This document shows, in pieces, positions 16,730-24,312 of a DNA stretch of 44,604 nt; within the stretch, counting starts at the first letter, position 1, and each line of letters opens with the position of its first letter. Both the position numbers and the translations under genes were made by a program. The notes under the pieces are model-generated. The model worked only from the letters and a program-made list of their open reading frames with translations, made no database searches and was not told where the DNA came from. The stretch spans positions 1 through 44,604 of the forward strand of contig CATXXF010000014.1 of the NCBI GenBank assembly GCA_958403395.1, given 5' to 3'. This DNA is from an uncultured Collinsella sp. Lineage in GTDB: Bacteria; Actinomycetota; Coriobacteriia; Coriobacteriales; Coriobacteriaceae.

Positions 16730-17493
16730 AGATAGCAGAGGCAATCGGCGCGGCGTTCGGAACGTTCTCGCGCATCCCCGTCCCGAAATCGACCTGGACC
16801 GATTTCGGATCAACCCATGCGCTTGCCGCGTTTCCCCTGGTGGGCGTTGCGGAAGGCTTCCTCATGACGGCGTGGGGGTACATGGCGAACCTGTTCGGCG
16901 TGCCCGCGACCATCGTCGCGGCTGTGCTCGTGGCGCTGCCTGTGGCGGTGACGGGAGGCATCCACCTAGACGGGCTCTGCGACACCTCCGATGCGCTTGC
17001 AAGTTGGGCCCCACGCGAGCGAAAGCTCGAGATCATGCACGACCCGCGGGCGGGCGCCTTCGGGGTCATCGGTGTTGTCGTGTACCTTATTCTGCAGTTT
17101 TCCCTGTTCACCGCGCTGCCGCTTACGGCGGGGACGTTCCTTGCGCTTCTGTGCTCGCTCGTGTTCTCCCGCGCGCTTTCGGGGCTCGCCGTTGAATGTT
17201 GGCCTGCCGCGCGGGCGGACGGCATGGCCGCGGGACTCTCGCCTTCGAAGAAGCGCGCGGCGATCGTCGTGCCGCTTTGCGCTTTCGCTGCGGCTTCGGC
17301 TGCAGGGATGGTCGCGTGCGCTCGGGCCGTCGGCGCCCTTATGGCGGTGGCGGGGCTTTTGGCGCTCGCGTGGTATCGCCATGTTGCCCTGTCCCGCTTC
17401 GGCGGGGTGACGGGGGATTTGGCCGGATGGTTTCTGCAATGGGCCGAGCTCGCGATGCTTGCCATGCTGGTGGCGGGGGGCATGCTCCTATGA
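16726..17493 (+). CDS. cobS: Adenosylcobinamide-GDP ribazoletransferase (cobalamin synthase)
   Basis: A 255-residue integral membrane enzyme joining AdoCbi-GDP with alpha-ribazole (phosphate). Family motifs are FSRIPVP near residue 14, GGIHLDGLCDTSDAL with the metal-binding acidic residues, and HDPRAGAFGVIGVV. About six hydrophobic spans are seen. The GTG start at 16726 overlaps the cobU stop. The end overlaps the next gene by ATGA. The membrane location groups it with CbiB and the cytoplasmic CobU and CobT in the last steps. Confidence 0.94.
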   Translation: MKIAEAIGAAFGTFSRIPVPKSTWTDFGSTHALAAFPLVGVAEGFLMTAWGYMANLFGVPATIVAAVLVALPVAVTGGIHLDGLCDTSDALASWAPRERKLEIMHDPRAGAFGVIGVVVYLILQFSLFTALPLTAGTFLALLCSLVFSRALSGLAVECWPAARADGMAAGLSPSKKRAAIVVPLCAFAAASAAGMVACARAVGALMAVAGLLALAWYRHVALSRFGGVTGDLAGWFLQWAELAMLAMLVAGGMLL

Positions 17494-18491
17494 TGCTCGT
17501 GGTAGGTGGCGCGCATTCGGGGAAGAGGACCTTCGTGCGCGAAAAGCTCGGGTTCGCGGCGGACGATTTCGTCGACGCGGCGCAGCTTGCGGAGGGCGTC
17601 GTGCCCGCGGTTTTTGCCGGCCGTGTCGCGTGCCGTGCTGAGGAACTCGTACGCACGCTCGACGCTGACCGGGCGCTCGAGCGGCTGATTGGCTTCGACG
17701 CAGTGATTCTGACCTTGGTCGGCTCGGGGGTCGTCCCTATGCGTGCGGAAGACGCCCAATGGCGCGAGCGCGCGGGGCGCCTGGGATGCGCGCTCGCTGC
17801 ACGCGCCGACGTCGTCGTGCGCATGACGTGCGGGATTCCCCAGGTCATCAAAGGAAACCTTGCCGATGCGCCTCGAGGGACGCTGGGCGCGGGCGCGCCT
17901 TTGGAAGTCATCTTCGTGCGCCATGGTGCCACGGCGGGCACGGAAGACCATCGCTACAGCGGGGCGGGCACCGACGAGCCCCTGTCGAGCGCGGGCGAGC
18001 GCGCTTTGCGCGACCTCGCGTGCGATCGTGACGTGTTCCGTGTTATCACGAGCGGCATGGCCCGCACCGACCAGACGGCACGCATTCTCTTCCCGAACGC
18101 GGAGCTTATGGCGTGCCCCGGTCTGCGCGAGATAGATTTCGGCGACTTCGAGGGGCGAAGCGCCGCCGAACTTAAAGAGGATGCGCGTTACCGCGCCTGG
18201 GTAGACTCCTGGTGTGAGACGCGCTGCCCGCATGGCGAGGGCAAGAGCGATTTCACCCGCCGCGTCGTCGCGGCGTTTCGGGAGGCGTGCGAATCGGAGC
18301 GCGCCCAGGGGAGTGGGCGCGCCGTCTTCGTCGTTCACGCGGGTACCGTGAAAGCGCTGCTCTCCGAGCTAGCTGTCCCGAAAATGGGATACTTCGACGT
18401 GCATACCGAGCCGGGTGGTGCATGGGCCGCCACCTGGGATGGGCGCTGCCTTCGCGACGTTCGCCCCGCTTCGGGGGGCGATGCCCGGTGA
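17490..18491 (+). CDS. Fusion of a CobU-like P-loop domain with an alpha-ribazole phosphatase (CobC-type) domain
   Basis: A 333-residue two-domain protein. Residues 1-130 resemble CobU: P-loop GGAHSGKR (6-13) and the end motif RMTCGIPQVIKG. The RxxxH guanylylation segment of true CobU is not visible. Residues about 138-325 form a histidine phosphatase domain with IFVRHGATAG (RHG 144-146), the second histidine in VVHAGTVK (His283) and GLREIDFGDFEGR, as in CobC, which removes the 5'-phosphate of alpha-ribazole phosphate or cobalamin phosphate. A normal cobU lies one gene upstream, so the first domain may be a degenerate or regulatory copy. Starts ATG 17490 (or 17493), overlapping cobS. Confidence 0.85.
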   Translation: MMLVVGGAHSGKRTFVREKLGFAADDFVDAAQLAEGVVPAVFAGRVACRAEELVRTLDADRALERLIGFDAVILTLVGSGVVPMRAEDAQWRERAGRLGCALAARADVVVRMTCGIPQVIKGNLADAPRGTLGAGAPLEVIFVRHGATAGTEDHRYSGAGTDEPLSSAGERALRDLACDRDVFRVITSGMARTDQTARILFPNAELMACPGLREIDFGDFEGRSAAELKEDARYRAWVDSWCETRCPHGEGKSDFTRRVVAAFREACESERAQGSGRAVFVVHAGTVKALLSELAVPKMGYFDVHTEPGGAWAATWDGRCLRDVRPASGGDAR

Positions 18492-19465
18492 TGACGATTC
18501 TTGCCGTCGCCGCCGGGTTCGCGGCCGACCTTGCCTTCGGCGACCCGCGCTGGCTTCCCCATCCCGTCGTCGCCATGGGGCGCGCGATCACGTGGGCCGA
18601 AGGCCGCCTGCGGGGCGCATTCCCGCAAACGTCCGCGGGCACGCGCGCCGCGGGGCTTGTGCTCGCCGTGGCGCTTCCGCTTGCGTGTGGGCTTTTGACC
18701 TGGGGAATCCTGCATCTTTGCGGCATGGTTCACTCCGGCTTGCGCTTCGTGGCCGAGGCATGGGCAAGCTATCAGATTCTCGCGGCATGCGAGCTTCGCC
18801 GCCAGAGCCTGGCCGTGGCCCGCGCGTTCTCGAAGGGCGGCCTTGTCGCGGCTCGCGAAGCCGTCGGGCTCATCGTGGGACGCGACACGTCTGTTCTCGA
18901 CGAGCAGGGCGTTGCGCGCGCCGCCGTGGAAACGGTGGCGGAGAACGCGAGCGACGGCGTCATCGCGCCGCTTTTCTACCTTATGATCGGGGGTGCGCCC
19001 TTGGGCATGGCGTACAAGGCGGTGAACACGCTCGACAGCATGGTGGGCTACAAAAATGAGCGCTACATCGACTTCGGCTGCGCCTCGGCGCGCCTCGACG
19101 ATGCGGTGAACTGGATTCCCTCGCGCTTATCGGCCCTGCTCATGATCGCCGTGTGCCCGATCGTCGGGCTCGACGCGCGCGGGGCGGCGCGCATCTGGCG
19201 CCGCGACAGGCGTCGCCATGCGAGCCCCAACTCGGCGCAGACCGAGTCAGCGTGCGCGGGCGCGCTCGGGCTGCGCCTGGCGGGACCCGCGGTGTATTTC
19301 GGCAAGCTCGTTGAGAAACCGACGATAGGCGACGCGTCCCGCGAAATCGAGTGGGGCGACATCGCACGGGCGACAAGGCTCATGCTCGCCGCGTCCGTAT
19401 GCGCGCTCGTCGTCTTCGGCGCCGCGCGCGCGGCGGTCGTGCTCGCCGTGGGGGCGATGGCATGA
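18491..19465 (+). CDS. cbiB: Adenosylcobinamide-phosphate synthase
   Basis: A 324-residue membrane protein that attaches the aminopropanol (phosphate) arm to adenosylcobyric acid. Hallmarks: FGDPRWLPHPVVAMGR at residues 17-32, the ETVAENASDGVIAPLFY segment, and NTLDSMVGYKNERY. Several hydrophobic spans are present. ATG 18491 overlaps the stop of the preceding gene by one base; a GTG one codon earlier is possible. It overlaps cobD by 4 nt. Confidence 0.94.
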   Translation: MTILAVAAGFAADLAFGDPRWLPHPVVAMGRAITWAEGRLRGAFPQTSAGTRAAGLVLAVALPLACGLLTWGILHLCGMVHSGLRFVAEAWASYQILAACELRRQSLAVARAFSKGGLVAAREAVGLIVGRDTSVLDEQGVARAAVETVAENASDGVIAPLFYLMIGGAPLGMAYKAVNTLDSMVGYKNERYIDFGCASARLDDAVNWIPSRLSALLMIAVCPIVGLDARGAARIWRRDRRRHASPNSAQTESACAGALGLRLAGPAVYFGKLVEKPTIGDASREIEWGDIARATRLMLAASVCALVVFGAARAAVVLAVGAMA

Positions 19466-20685
19466 GGGAAGACCACGCCGCGCCCCAGGCTGCCGGGGGA
19501 ATCCTGCGCGCCCGTACGCATGGGGGCAGCTCGCAATCGCTCGGCATCGCTTGCGAAGGGGGCGCCTCCGACCTCATTGACTTCTCGGTGAACGTGAATC
19601 CGGCAGGCCCCTCGCCGCGCGCCGTCGCCGCAGCTTGCAAGGCGCTTTCTCGAATCGACGCCTACCCCGATAGGGAAAGCCTCGCACTCGTTCGCGCCCT
19701 AGGGCGCGCCCAGGGCATTCCCGAAGATACTATCGTCTGCGGCGCGGGCGCGTCTGACATCATCTGGCGGCTCGCCGCGGCGGTACGCCCGAAACGCATC
19801 GTCGTGTGCGCGCCGACGTTCTCTGAATATGCGGAGGCGGCATCGTACTACGGTGCATGCGTGCAGGAGTTCCCGCTCTCCGAGGCGGATGACTTCGACG
19901 TGCCCGCCTCCTTCGCCCGCGCGATCGAGGGGCCGGGAGACGTGGCGTACCTCTGCAATCCGAACAACCCGACGGGGCGCCTCGTCGACCCCCGCGTGAT
20001 CGATGCCGCGGCTTGCCGCTGCGAGCAGGTGGGCGCGCTGCTCGTCGTGGACGAGTGCTTCCTCGGATTTGCGCCCGACGCCCGCGAAAGGAGCGTGGCC
20101 GCACGCGCCGCGTGTTCGCACCATGTGGCCGTGCTCTCCGCGTTCACCAAGCTCTACGGAATGGCAGGGTTGCGGTTGGGGTATCTGATCAGCGGAAACG
20201 CCCAACTCATCGAGGGGATTCGTCGGGCGGGGCAGGCGTGGCCCGTCTCCTCGGTCGCCGAGGCCGCGGGCATCGCCGCCCTGGAAGACGTCGATTACGT
20301 CTCGCGCACGCGCGATGTATTGGCGGGCGAGCGAGCGTGGCTTTCCCACGAGCTCTCCTCGCTCGGGCTTTCCGTCGTGCCGTCGGATGCGAACTTCCTT
20401 TTAGTCCGCACGCCGGCGAAAGACATCCCCGAGCGCCTGTATAAACAGGGGGTTTTGGTCCGCACGTGCGACTCGTTTTCGATACTGTCCCGTTTCTGGT
20501 GCCGCGTCGCCGTGCGCACGCACAAGGAGAATGCCCGGCTTGCGATGGCGTTCAGCCGCGCGCTTCGGGCGGAAGGCGCATCGGGCGAAGGCGAACCCGA
20601 CGAACGGGGCGGCGCTTCTTGCAGCGGCGCTATGGCGGGCGCGGATGGCCGAGGCTCGGCGAAGGAGGTCGATACCCGTGGGTAG
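19462..20685 (+). CDS. cobD: Threonine-phosphate decarboxylase (PLP aminotransferase fold)
   Basis: A 407-residue fold-type I PLP enzyme that makes aminopropanol phosphate from threonine phosphate for CbiB. Seen: FSVNVNPAGPSPRAV, NPNNPTG (166-172), VVDECF with Asp197, and SAFTKLYGMAGLRLGY with PLP-lysine Lys230. The close relative HisC is the main alternative; the position between cbiB and cbiP makes CobD the better call. The last about 35 residues are a Gly/Glu/Arg-rich tail not found in typical CobD; this stretch also carries the strong ribosome site of the next gene. Confidence 0.92.
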   Translation: MREDHAAPQAAGGILRARTHGGSSQSLGIACEGGASDLIDFSVNVNPAGPSPRAVAAACKALSRIDAYPDRESLALVRALGRAQGIPEDTIVCGAGASDIIWRLAAAVRPKRIVVCAPTFSEYAEAASYYGACVQEFPLSEADDFDVPASFARAIEGPGDVAYLCNPNNPTGRLVDPRVIDAAACRCEQVGALLVVDECFLGFAPDARERSVAARAACSHHVAVLSAFTKLYGMAGLRLGYLISGNAQLIEGIRRAGQAWPVSSVAEAAGIAALEDVDYVSRTRDVLAGERAWLSHELSSLGLSVVPSDANFLLVRTPAKDIPERLYKQGVLVRTCDSFSILSRFWCRVAVRTHKENARLAMAFSRALRAEGASGEGEPDERGGASCSGAMAGADGRGSAKEVDTRG

Positions 20686-22177
20686 GGCGAAGCCCATCAT
20701 GATCCAGGGCACCATGTCGAACGCGGGGAAGAGCCTGCTTGCGGCGGGGCTGTGCCGTGTGCTTTCGCAGGACGGCCTGCGCGTGGCTCCCTTCAAGAGC
20801 CAGAACATGGCGCTCAACAGCGGTGTCACGGCCGACGGGCTCGAGATGGGGCGCGCTCAGATCATGCAGGCCGAGGCGTGCGGCATCGCGCCCGACGTGC
20901 GCATGAACCCCATCCTGCTCAAGCCCGAAAGCGATCACCGAAGCCAGCTCATCGTGGCCGGCAAGGCGCAGGGAGCCTTCGCTGCGAGGGACTACTTCGC
21001 GCGAAAGAAGGCGCTCATGCCGCAGATTTTGGAGGCGTTCGATTCGCTCGCGGAGGAAAACGACGTCATCGTCATCGAGGGCGCCGGCAGTCCCGTCGAA
21101 ATCAACCTTGCCGAAAACGACATCGTCAACATGGGGCTCGCGCGCGCCGTGTCCTCCCCCGTGCTGCTCGCGGGCGACATCGACCCAGGCGGGGTGTTTG
21201 CCCAGCTCTACGGCACGGTCGCGCTCCTTGCGCCCGAGGACCGCGCGCTTTTGCGGGGGCTTATGGTGAACAAGTTCCGCGGCGATGTGGAAATCCTGCG
21301 TCCGGGTTTGGCTCCGCTCGAGAAAATGTGCGGGGTTCCCGTCGTGGGGGTCGTGCCGTATCTTACGCTCGACCTGGACGACGAGGACTCGCTCGCGCCG
21401 CGCCTAACTGCCCGCGAGGCGCGCGGCGTCATCGACGTCGCCGTCGTGCGCCTTCCGCATCTGTCGAACTTCACCGACTTCGACCCGCTTTCGCGCGTGC
21501 CCGGCATGGGCGTGCGCTACGTTTCCTCGACGACCGATCTGGGCCGACCCGACCTGGTGGTGCTTCCCGGCTCGAAGTCCACGGTCGACGACGCGCGCTG
21601 GCTTGCGGCTAGCGGCATCGGAGCCTGTGTACGCGCGCTTTCGGGCGCGGGCACGCCGGTGCTCGGCATATGCGGAGGCTACCAGCTTTTGGGAGACGAG
21701 CTTTCGGACCCGCACGGCAGGGAAGGCGCTGGCACCGCGCGCGGGCTCGGGCTCATCCCTGCAAGTACGGTGTTCAAGGAGGAAAAGCGCCTCGCCCAGT
21801 CGGAGCTGCGCATCACGGGCGCCCAAGGCGCGTTCTCGGTGTGGAACGGCATGACGGCGCGTGGGTACGAGATTCACGACGGCGAAACGACCGTCTCCTG
21901 CGCCCCTGCGGGCACGATTGGCGGCAAACCAGAAGGCGCGGCCTGCGGAAACGTGTTCGGAACCTATCTCCACGGCCTGTTCGACGAACCGGGGGTGGCG
22001 CTCGCCCTCGCGCGCTCGCTCGCGCGCATGCGCGGCCTGCTCGAGAGCGTCGTGGGTGCTGCGGGCGCGGCGTCCGCGGCCGATCACCGTGCGCGCGAGT
22101 TCGACCGCCTGGCCGACGTCGTGCGCGGAGCGCTCGACATGGAGTATGTCTACCGCATTATCGAGGAGGGCGTATGA
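20678..22177 (+). CDS. cbiP: Cobyric acid synthase (adenosylcobyrinate amidotransferase)
   Basis: A 499-residue CbiP/CobQ that amidates side chains b, d, e and g. The N-terminal ATP domain has GTMSNAGKSLL (11-21) and PFKSQNMALNS. The C-terminal glutaminase has PVLGICGGYQLL with nucleophile Cys332 and TYLHGLFD near the end. GTG 20678 is chosen because GAAGGAGG (20661-20668) sits at ideal distance and the conserved N-terminus starts there. It overlaps cobD by 8 nt and cobO by 4 nt. Confidence 0.95.
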   Translation: MGRAKPIMIQGTMSNAGKSLLAAGLCRVLSQDGLRVAPFKSQNMALNSGVTADGLEMGRAQIMQAEACGIAPDVRMNPILLKPESDHRSQLIVAGKAQGAFAARDYFARKKALMPQILEAFDSLAEENDVIVIEGAGSPVEINLAENDIVNMGLARAVSSPVLLAGDIDPGGVFAQLYGTVALLAPEDRALLRGLMVNKFRGDVEILRPGLAPLEKMCGVPVVGVVPYLTLDLDDEDSLAPRLTAREARGVIDVAVVRLPHLSNFTDFDPLSRVPGMGVRYVSSTTDLGRPDLVVLPGSKSTVDDARWLAASGIGACVRALSGAGTPVLGICGGYQLLGDELSDPHGREGAGTARGLGLIPASTVFKEEKRLAQSELRITGAQGAFSVWNGMTARGYEIHDGETTVSCAPAGTIGGKPEGAACGNVFGTYLHGLFDEPGVALALARSLARMRGLLESVVGAAGAASAADHRAREFDRLADVVRGALDMEYVYRIIEEGV

Positions 22178-22689
22178 TTCACGTGTATCATGGCGACGGC
22201 AAAGGCAAGACCACGGCGGCGATGGGCCTCGCCCTTCGCATGCTCGCCGCAGGCCGCCGCGTCGTCGTCGTGCAGTTCCTGAAAGACGGCGAAAGCGGGG
22301 AGGCGCGCCTGCTCGCCGAGCATTTCGGCGTGCCCGTGTTCGCGGGGAAGGTGTCGGACAAGTTTACCTGGTCGATGTCGTCGGAAGAACTTGCCGCTAC
22401 GTGCGAGCTGCACGATGGGAACCTCGCTTCCGCGCTTGCCGAGCTCGAGGGCGCGCAGGAGGGGCTGCTCGTGCTCGACGAGGCGCTCGATGCGCTTTCG
22501 AAGGGGCTTGTCGACGAGGCGCTCGTGGACCGCGCGCTCGATATGTCCGCGCGCGGCGTCGAAGTAGCGCTCACCGGGCGCGCGCCTTCCCGCAAGATCG
22601 TGGAGAAGGCCGACTACATAACCGAGATGCGGTGCGAGAAACACCCCTACGAGCAGGGGATATGTGCAAGGGAAGGAGTGGAGTACTAG
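22174..22689 (+). CDS. cobO: Cob(I)yrinic acid a,c-diamide adenosyltransferase
   Basis: A 171-residue CobA/CobO/BtuR-family corrinoid adenosyltransferase that adds the 5'-deoxyadenosyl group. IHVYHGDGKGKTTAAMGLAL with P-loop GDGKGKTT (7-14), VVVVQFLKDGESGE, LLVLDEALDAL and VALTGRAPS are typical. ATG 22174 overlaps the cbiP stop and TAG directly abuts the cbiC start. The same enzyme would serve both new synthesis and salvage of imported corrinoids. Confidence 0.94.
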   Translation: MIHVYHGDGKGKTTAAMGLALRMLAAGRRVVVVQFLKDGESGEARLLAEHFGVPVFAGKVSDKFTWSMSSEELAATCELHDGNLASALAELEGAQEGLLVLDEALDALSKGLVDEALVDRALDMSARGVEVALTGRAPSRKIVEKADYITEMRCEKHPYEQGICAREGVEY

Positions 22690-23331
22690 ATGGATTCCAA
22701 GGAGATGGCGCCCGGCGACATCGAGCGGCGCAGCTTCGAGATCATCACCGAAGAGCTCGGCGGCCGCACGTTCCCGCCGCTCGAAGAACCCGTCGTGAAG
22801 CGCGTCATCCACACCACTGCCGACTTCTCGTACGCCGATTCCCTCGTTTTCACTCATGACGCCGCGCACTGTGCGCTCGACGCACTGCGCGCAGGGGCCA
22901 CGGTGCTCACCGATACGAACATGGCGCTCGCAGGCATAAGCAAGCCTGCGCTCGCGAAGCTCGGCTGCAAGGCCGTGTGCTACATGGCCGACCCTGATGT
23001 CGCCGCGGCTGCGCGCGCCGCGGGCACGACTCGCGCCGTTGCGAGCATGGACAAAGCTTGCGGCATCGAGGGTCCGCTCATCGTGGCCGTCGGCAACGCT
23101 CCCACAGCACTTCTGCGCCTCGCCGAGCTCATGGACGAGGGGAAGATCGCGCCCGCGCTCGTCGTTGGGGTGCCGGTCGGGTTTGTGAACGTGGTCGAGG
23201 CGAAAGAGGAGCTACTCGCGCGACGCGCGCCGGCCATCGTCGCGAGGGGTCGCAAGGGTGGTTCGACCGTGGCGGCCGCCATTATGAACGCGCTGCTCTA
23301 CCAGATCACGCGCCCAGGCGGCCCGAAGTGA
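22690..23331 (+). CDS. cbiC: Cobalt-precorrin-8 methylmutase
   Basis: A 213-residue CbiC/CobH that moves a methyl group from C11 to C12, giving cobyrinate. The catalytic histidine region VIHTTADFSYADSL has His41. TDTNMALAGI and VAVGNAPTALLRL are further family motifs. ATG 22690 follows directly after the cobO stop with AAGGAGTG upstream. It overlaps cbiJ by 4 nt (GTGA). Length is normal. Confidence 0.95.
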   Translation: MDSKEMAPGDIERRSFEIITEELGGRTFPPLEEPVVKRVIHTTADFSYADSLVFTHDAAHCALDALRAGATVLTDTNMALAGISKPALAKLGCKAVCYMADPDVAAAARAAGTTRAVASMDKACGIEGPLIVAVGNAPTALLRLAELMDEGKIAPALVVGVPVGFVNVVEAKEELLARRAPAIVARGRKGGSTVAAAIMNALLYQITRPGGPK

Positions 23332-24101
23332 CGGCGCCCGCATCTGCGCCGGCGCTGCGCATCTTCGCCGGCACCACCGAGGGCCGCCTTCTGTGCGAAT
23401 GGGCGAGCGGGGCGGGCATCCCCGCCCGTGCCTACGCGGCAACCGAGTACGGAGGCGAGCTTTTGGGCGAGCTTCCGGGCATCGAGGTGCATGCGAGCAG
23501 GCTCGACGAGGCCGACATGGAGCGCGAGCTTTCCGGCGCGCGCATCGTCGTCGACGCCACGCACCCCTTCGCTACGCTCGCCAGCGGCAACATCCGGGCC
23601 GCTTCGCTTGCCGTGGGTGTACGATGTCTGCGCCTTGCGCGTGCGGCCGAGGCGCTGCCCAAAGGCGTCGTGTCGGTCGCGTCGATCGCCTGCGCGGCGC
23701 GCTTTCTCTCCGAGAACCCGGGTCGCGCGCTTCTCACGACGGGGAGCAAGGAGCTTGCTCCCTATACGCGCGTCGCCGATTTCTCGGAGCGCTTCTTCGT
23801 GCGTGTGCTCCCGCTGCCCGGTGCTATAACGAAGTGCATCGACGCGGGGTTTTCGCCGTCGCACGTCATCGGCATGCAGGGGCCCTTCACCCGCGAGCTC
23901 AACGAGGCGATGCTTCGGCAGGTGGGAGCCCAGTGGCTTGTGACCAAGGACTCGGGAACCGTAGGCGGCACGGCCGAGAAGCTTGCCGCCGCGCGCGACG
24001 TGGGAGCGCGCTGCATCGTGGTCACCCGTCCCGCCGAGGGAGACGGGGGCCTTTCGCTTCGGGAAGTGGAAGACGCACTCTTACGGGAGTTCGCGCGCTA
24101 G
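23328..24101 (+). CDS. cbiJ: Cobalt-precorrin-6A reductase
   Basis: A 257-residue CbiJ/CobK that reduces the corrin macrocycle using NAD(P)H. Visible: LRIFAGTTEGRLL, IVVDATHPFA, LLTTGSKELAPY, IGMQGPFTRELNEAM and WLVTKDSGTVGGTAEKL, all in CbiJ order. GTG 23328 overlaps the cbiC stop. It is the last gene of the plus-strand operon. A GC-rich fold (24101-24107 with 24141-24147) follows, without a T tract. The IS21 remnant begins within about 30 nt. Confidence 0.94.
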   Translation: MTAPASAPALRIFAGTTEGRLLCEWASGAGIPARAYAATEYGGELLGELPGIEVHASRLDEADMERELSGARIVVDATHPFATLASGNIRAASLAVGVRCLRLARAAEALPKGVVSVASIACAARFLSENPGRALLTTGSKELAPYTRVADFSERFFVRVLPLPGAITKCIDAGFSPSHVIGMQGPFTRELNEAMLRQVGAQWLVTKDSGTVGGTAEKLAAARDVGARCIVVTRPAEGDGGLSLREVEDALLREFAR

Positions 24102-24125
24102 GCGCTCGCCGCGCCTGCGCGTCCT

Positions 24126-24231
24126 CCCGCCCGCGAGGAGGAGCGCCCCGAGCAAGCTCGAGCCGTACAAGACCGTCATCCGCCAATAGCTCGAGGAGGA
24201 CGCCCGGAACTGGCGCAAGCAGCCCTTCAAT
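24126..24231 (+). pseudogene. IS21-family transposase (IstA) fragment
   Basis: Read in plus, the frame gives SKLEPYKTVIRQ, a TAG stop at 24187-24189, then LEEDARNWRKQPF. Intact IstA proteins have SKL(D/E)PYK..I..WLEED...RKQRHTA here, so a Trp codon has become a stop and the reading breaks after RKQ. It is a short shred at the right edge of the cobalamin island, cut on its right by the foldback repeat. The family call is from remembered motif similarity. Confidence 0.7.
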
Positions 24232-24300
24232 AAGTTGCGGTGAAATAGTGTCCGTTTTTGCTGCTAGATAGCATATTCAGTCCCTAATTCACCGCAACTT
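24232..24300. repeat. Foldback repeat, copy A of a two-copy family
   Basis: Arms 24232-24248 and 24284-24300 pair over 17 bp with one mismatch (AAGTTGCGGTGAAATAG). A second copy lies at 40453-40520; the two share both arms and a CAGTCC segment before the right arm but differ in the loop. It sits between the IS21 remnant and the end of the MacB-type permease gene, where it may also act as a terminator-like fold. Confidence 0.85.
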
Positions 24301-24312
24301 GTTGGTGGTGGC

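Noticed and set aside
17490..18491. Frameshift or assembly error fusing cobU-like and cobC genes
   Set aside because: The frame is continuous with a short linker, and overlaps with both neighbours are normal, so a true fusion is more likely.
24101..24147. Terminator after cbiJ
   Set aside because: A GC-rich fold exists, but there is no T tract and it runs into the IS21 remnant, so it was not listed as a terminator.
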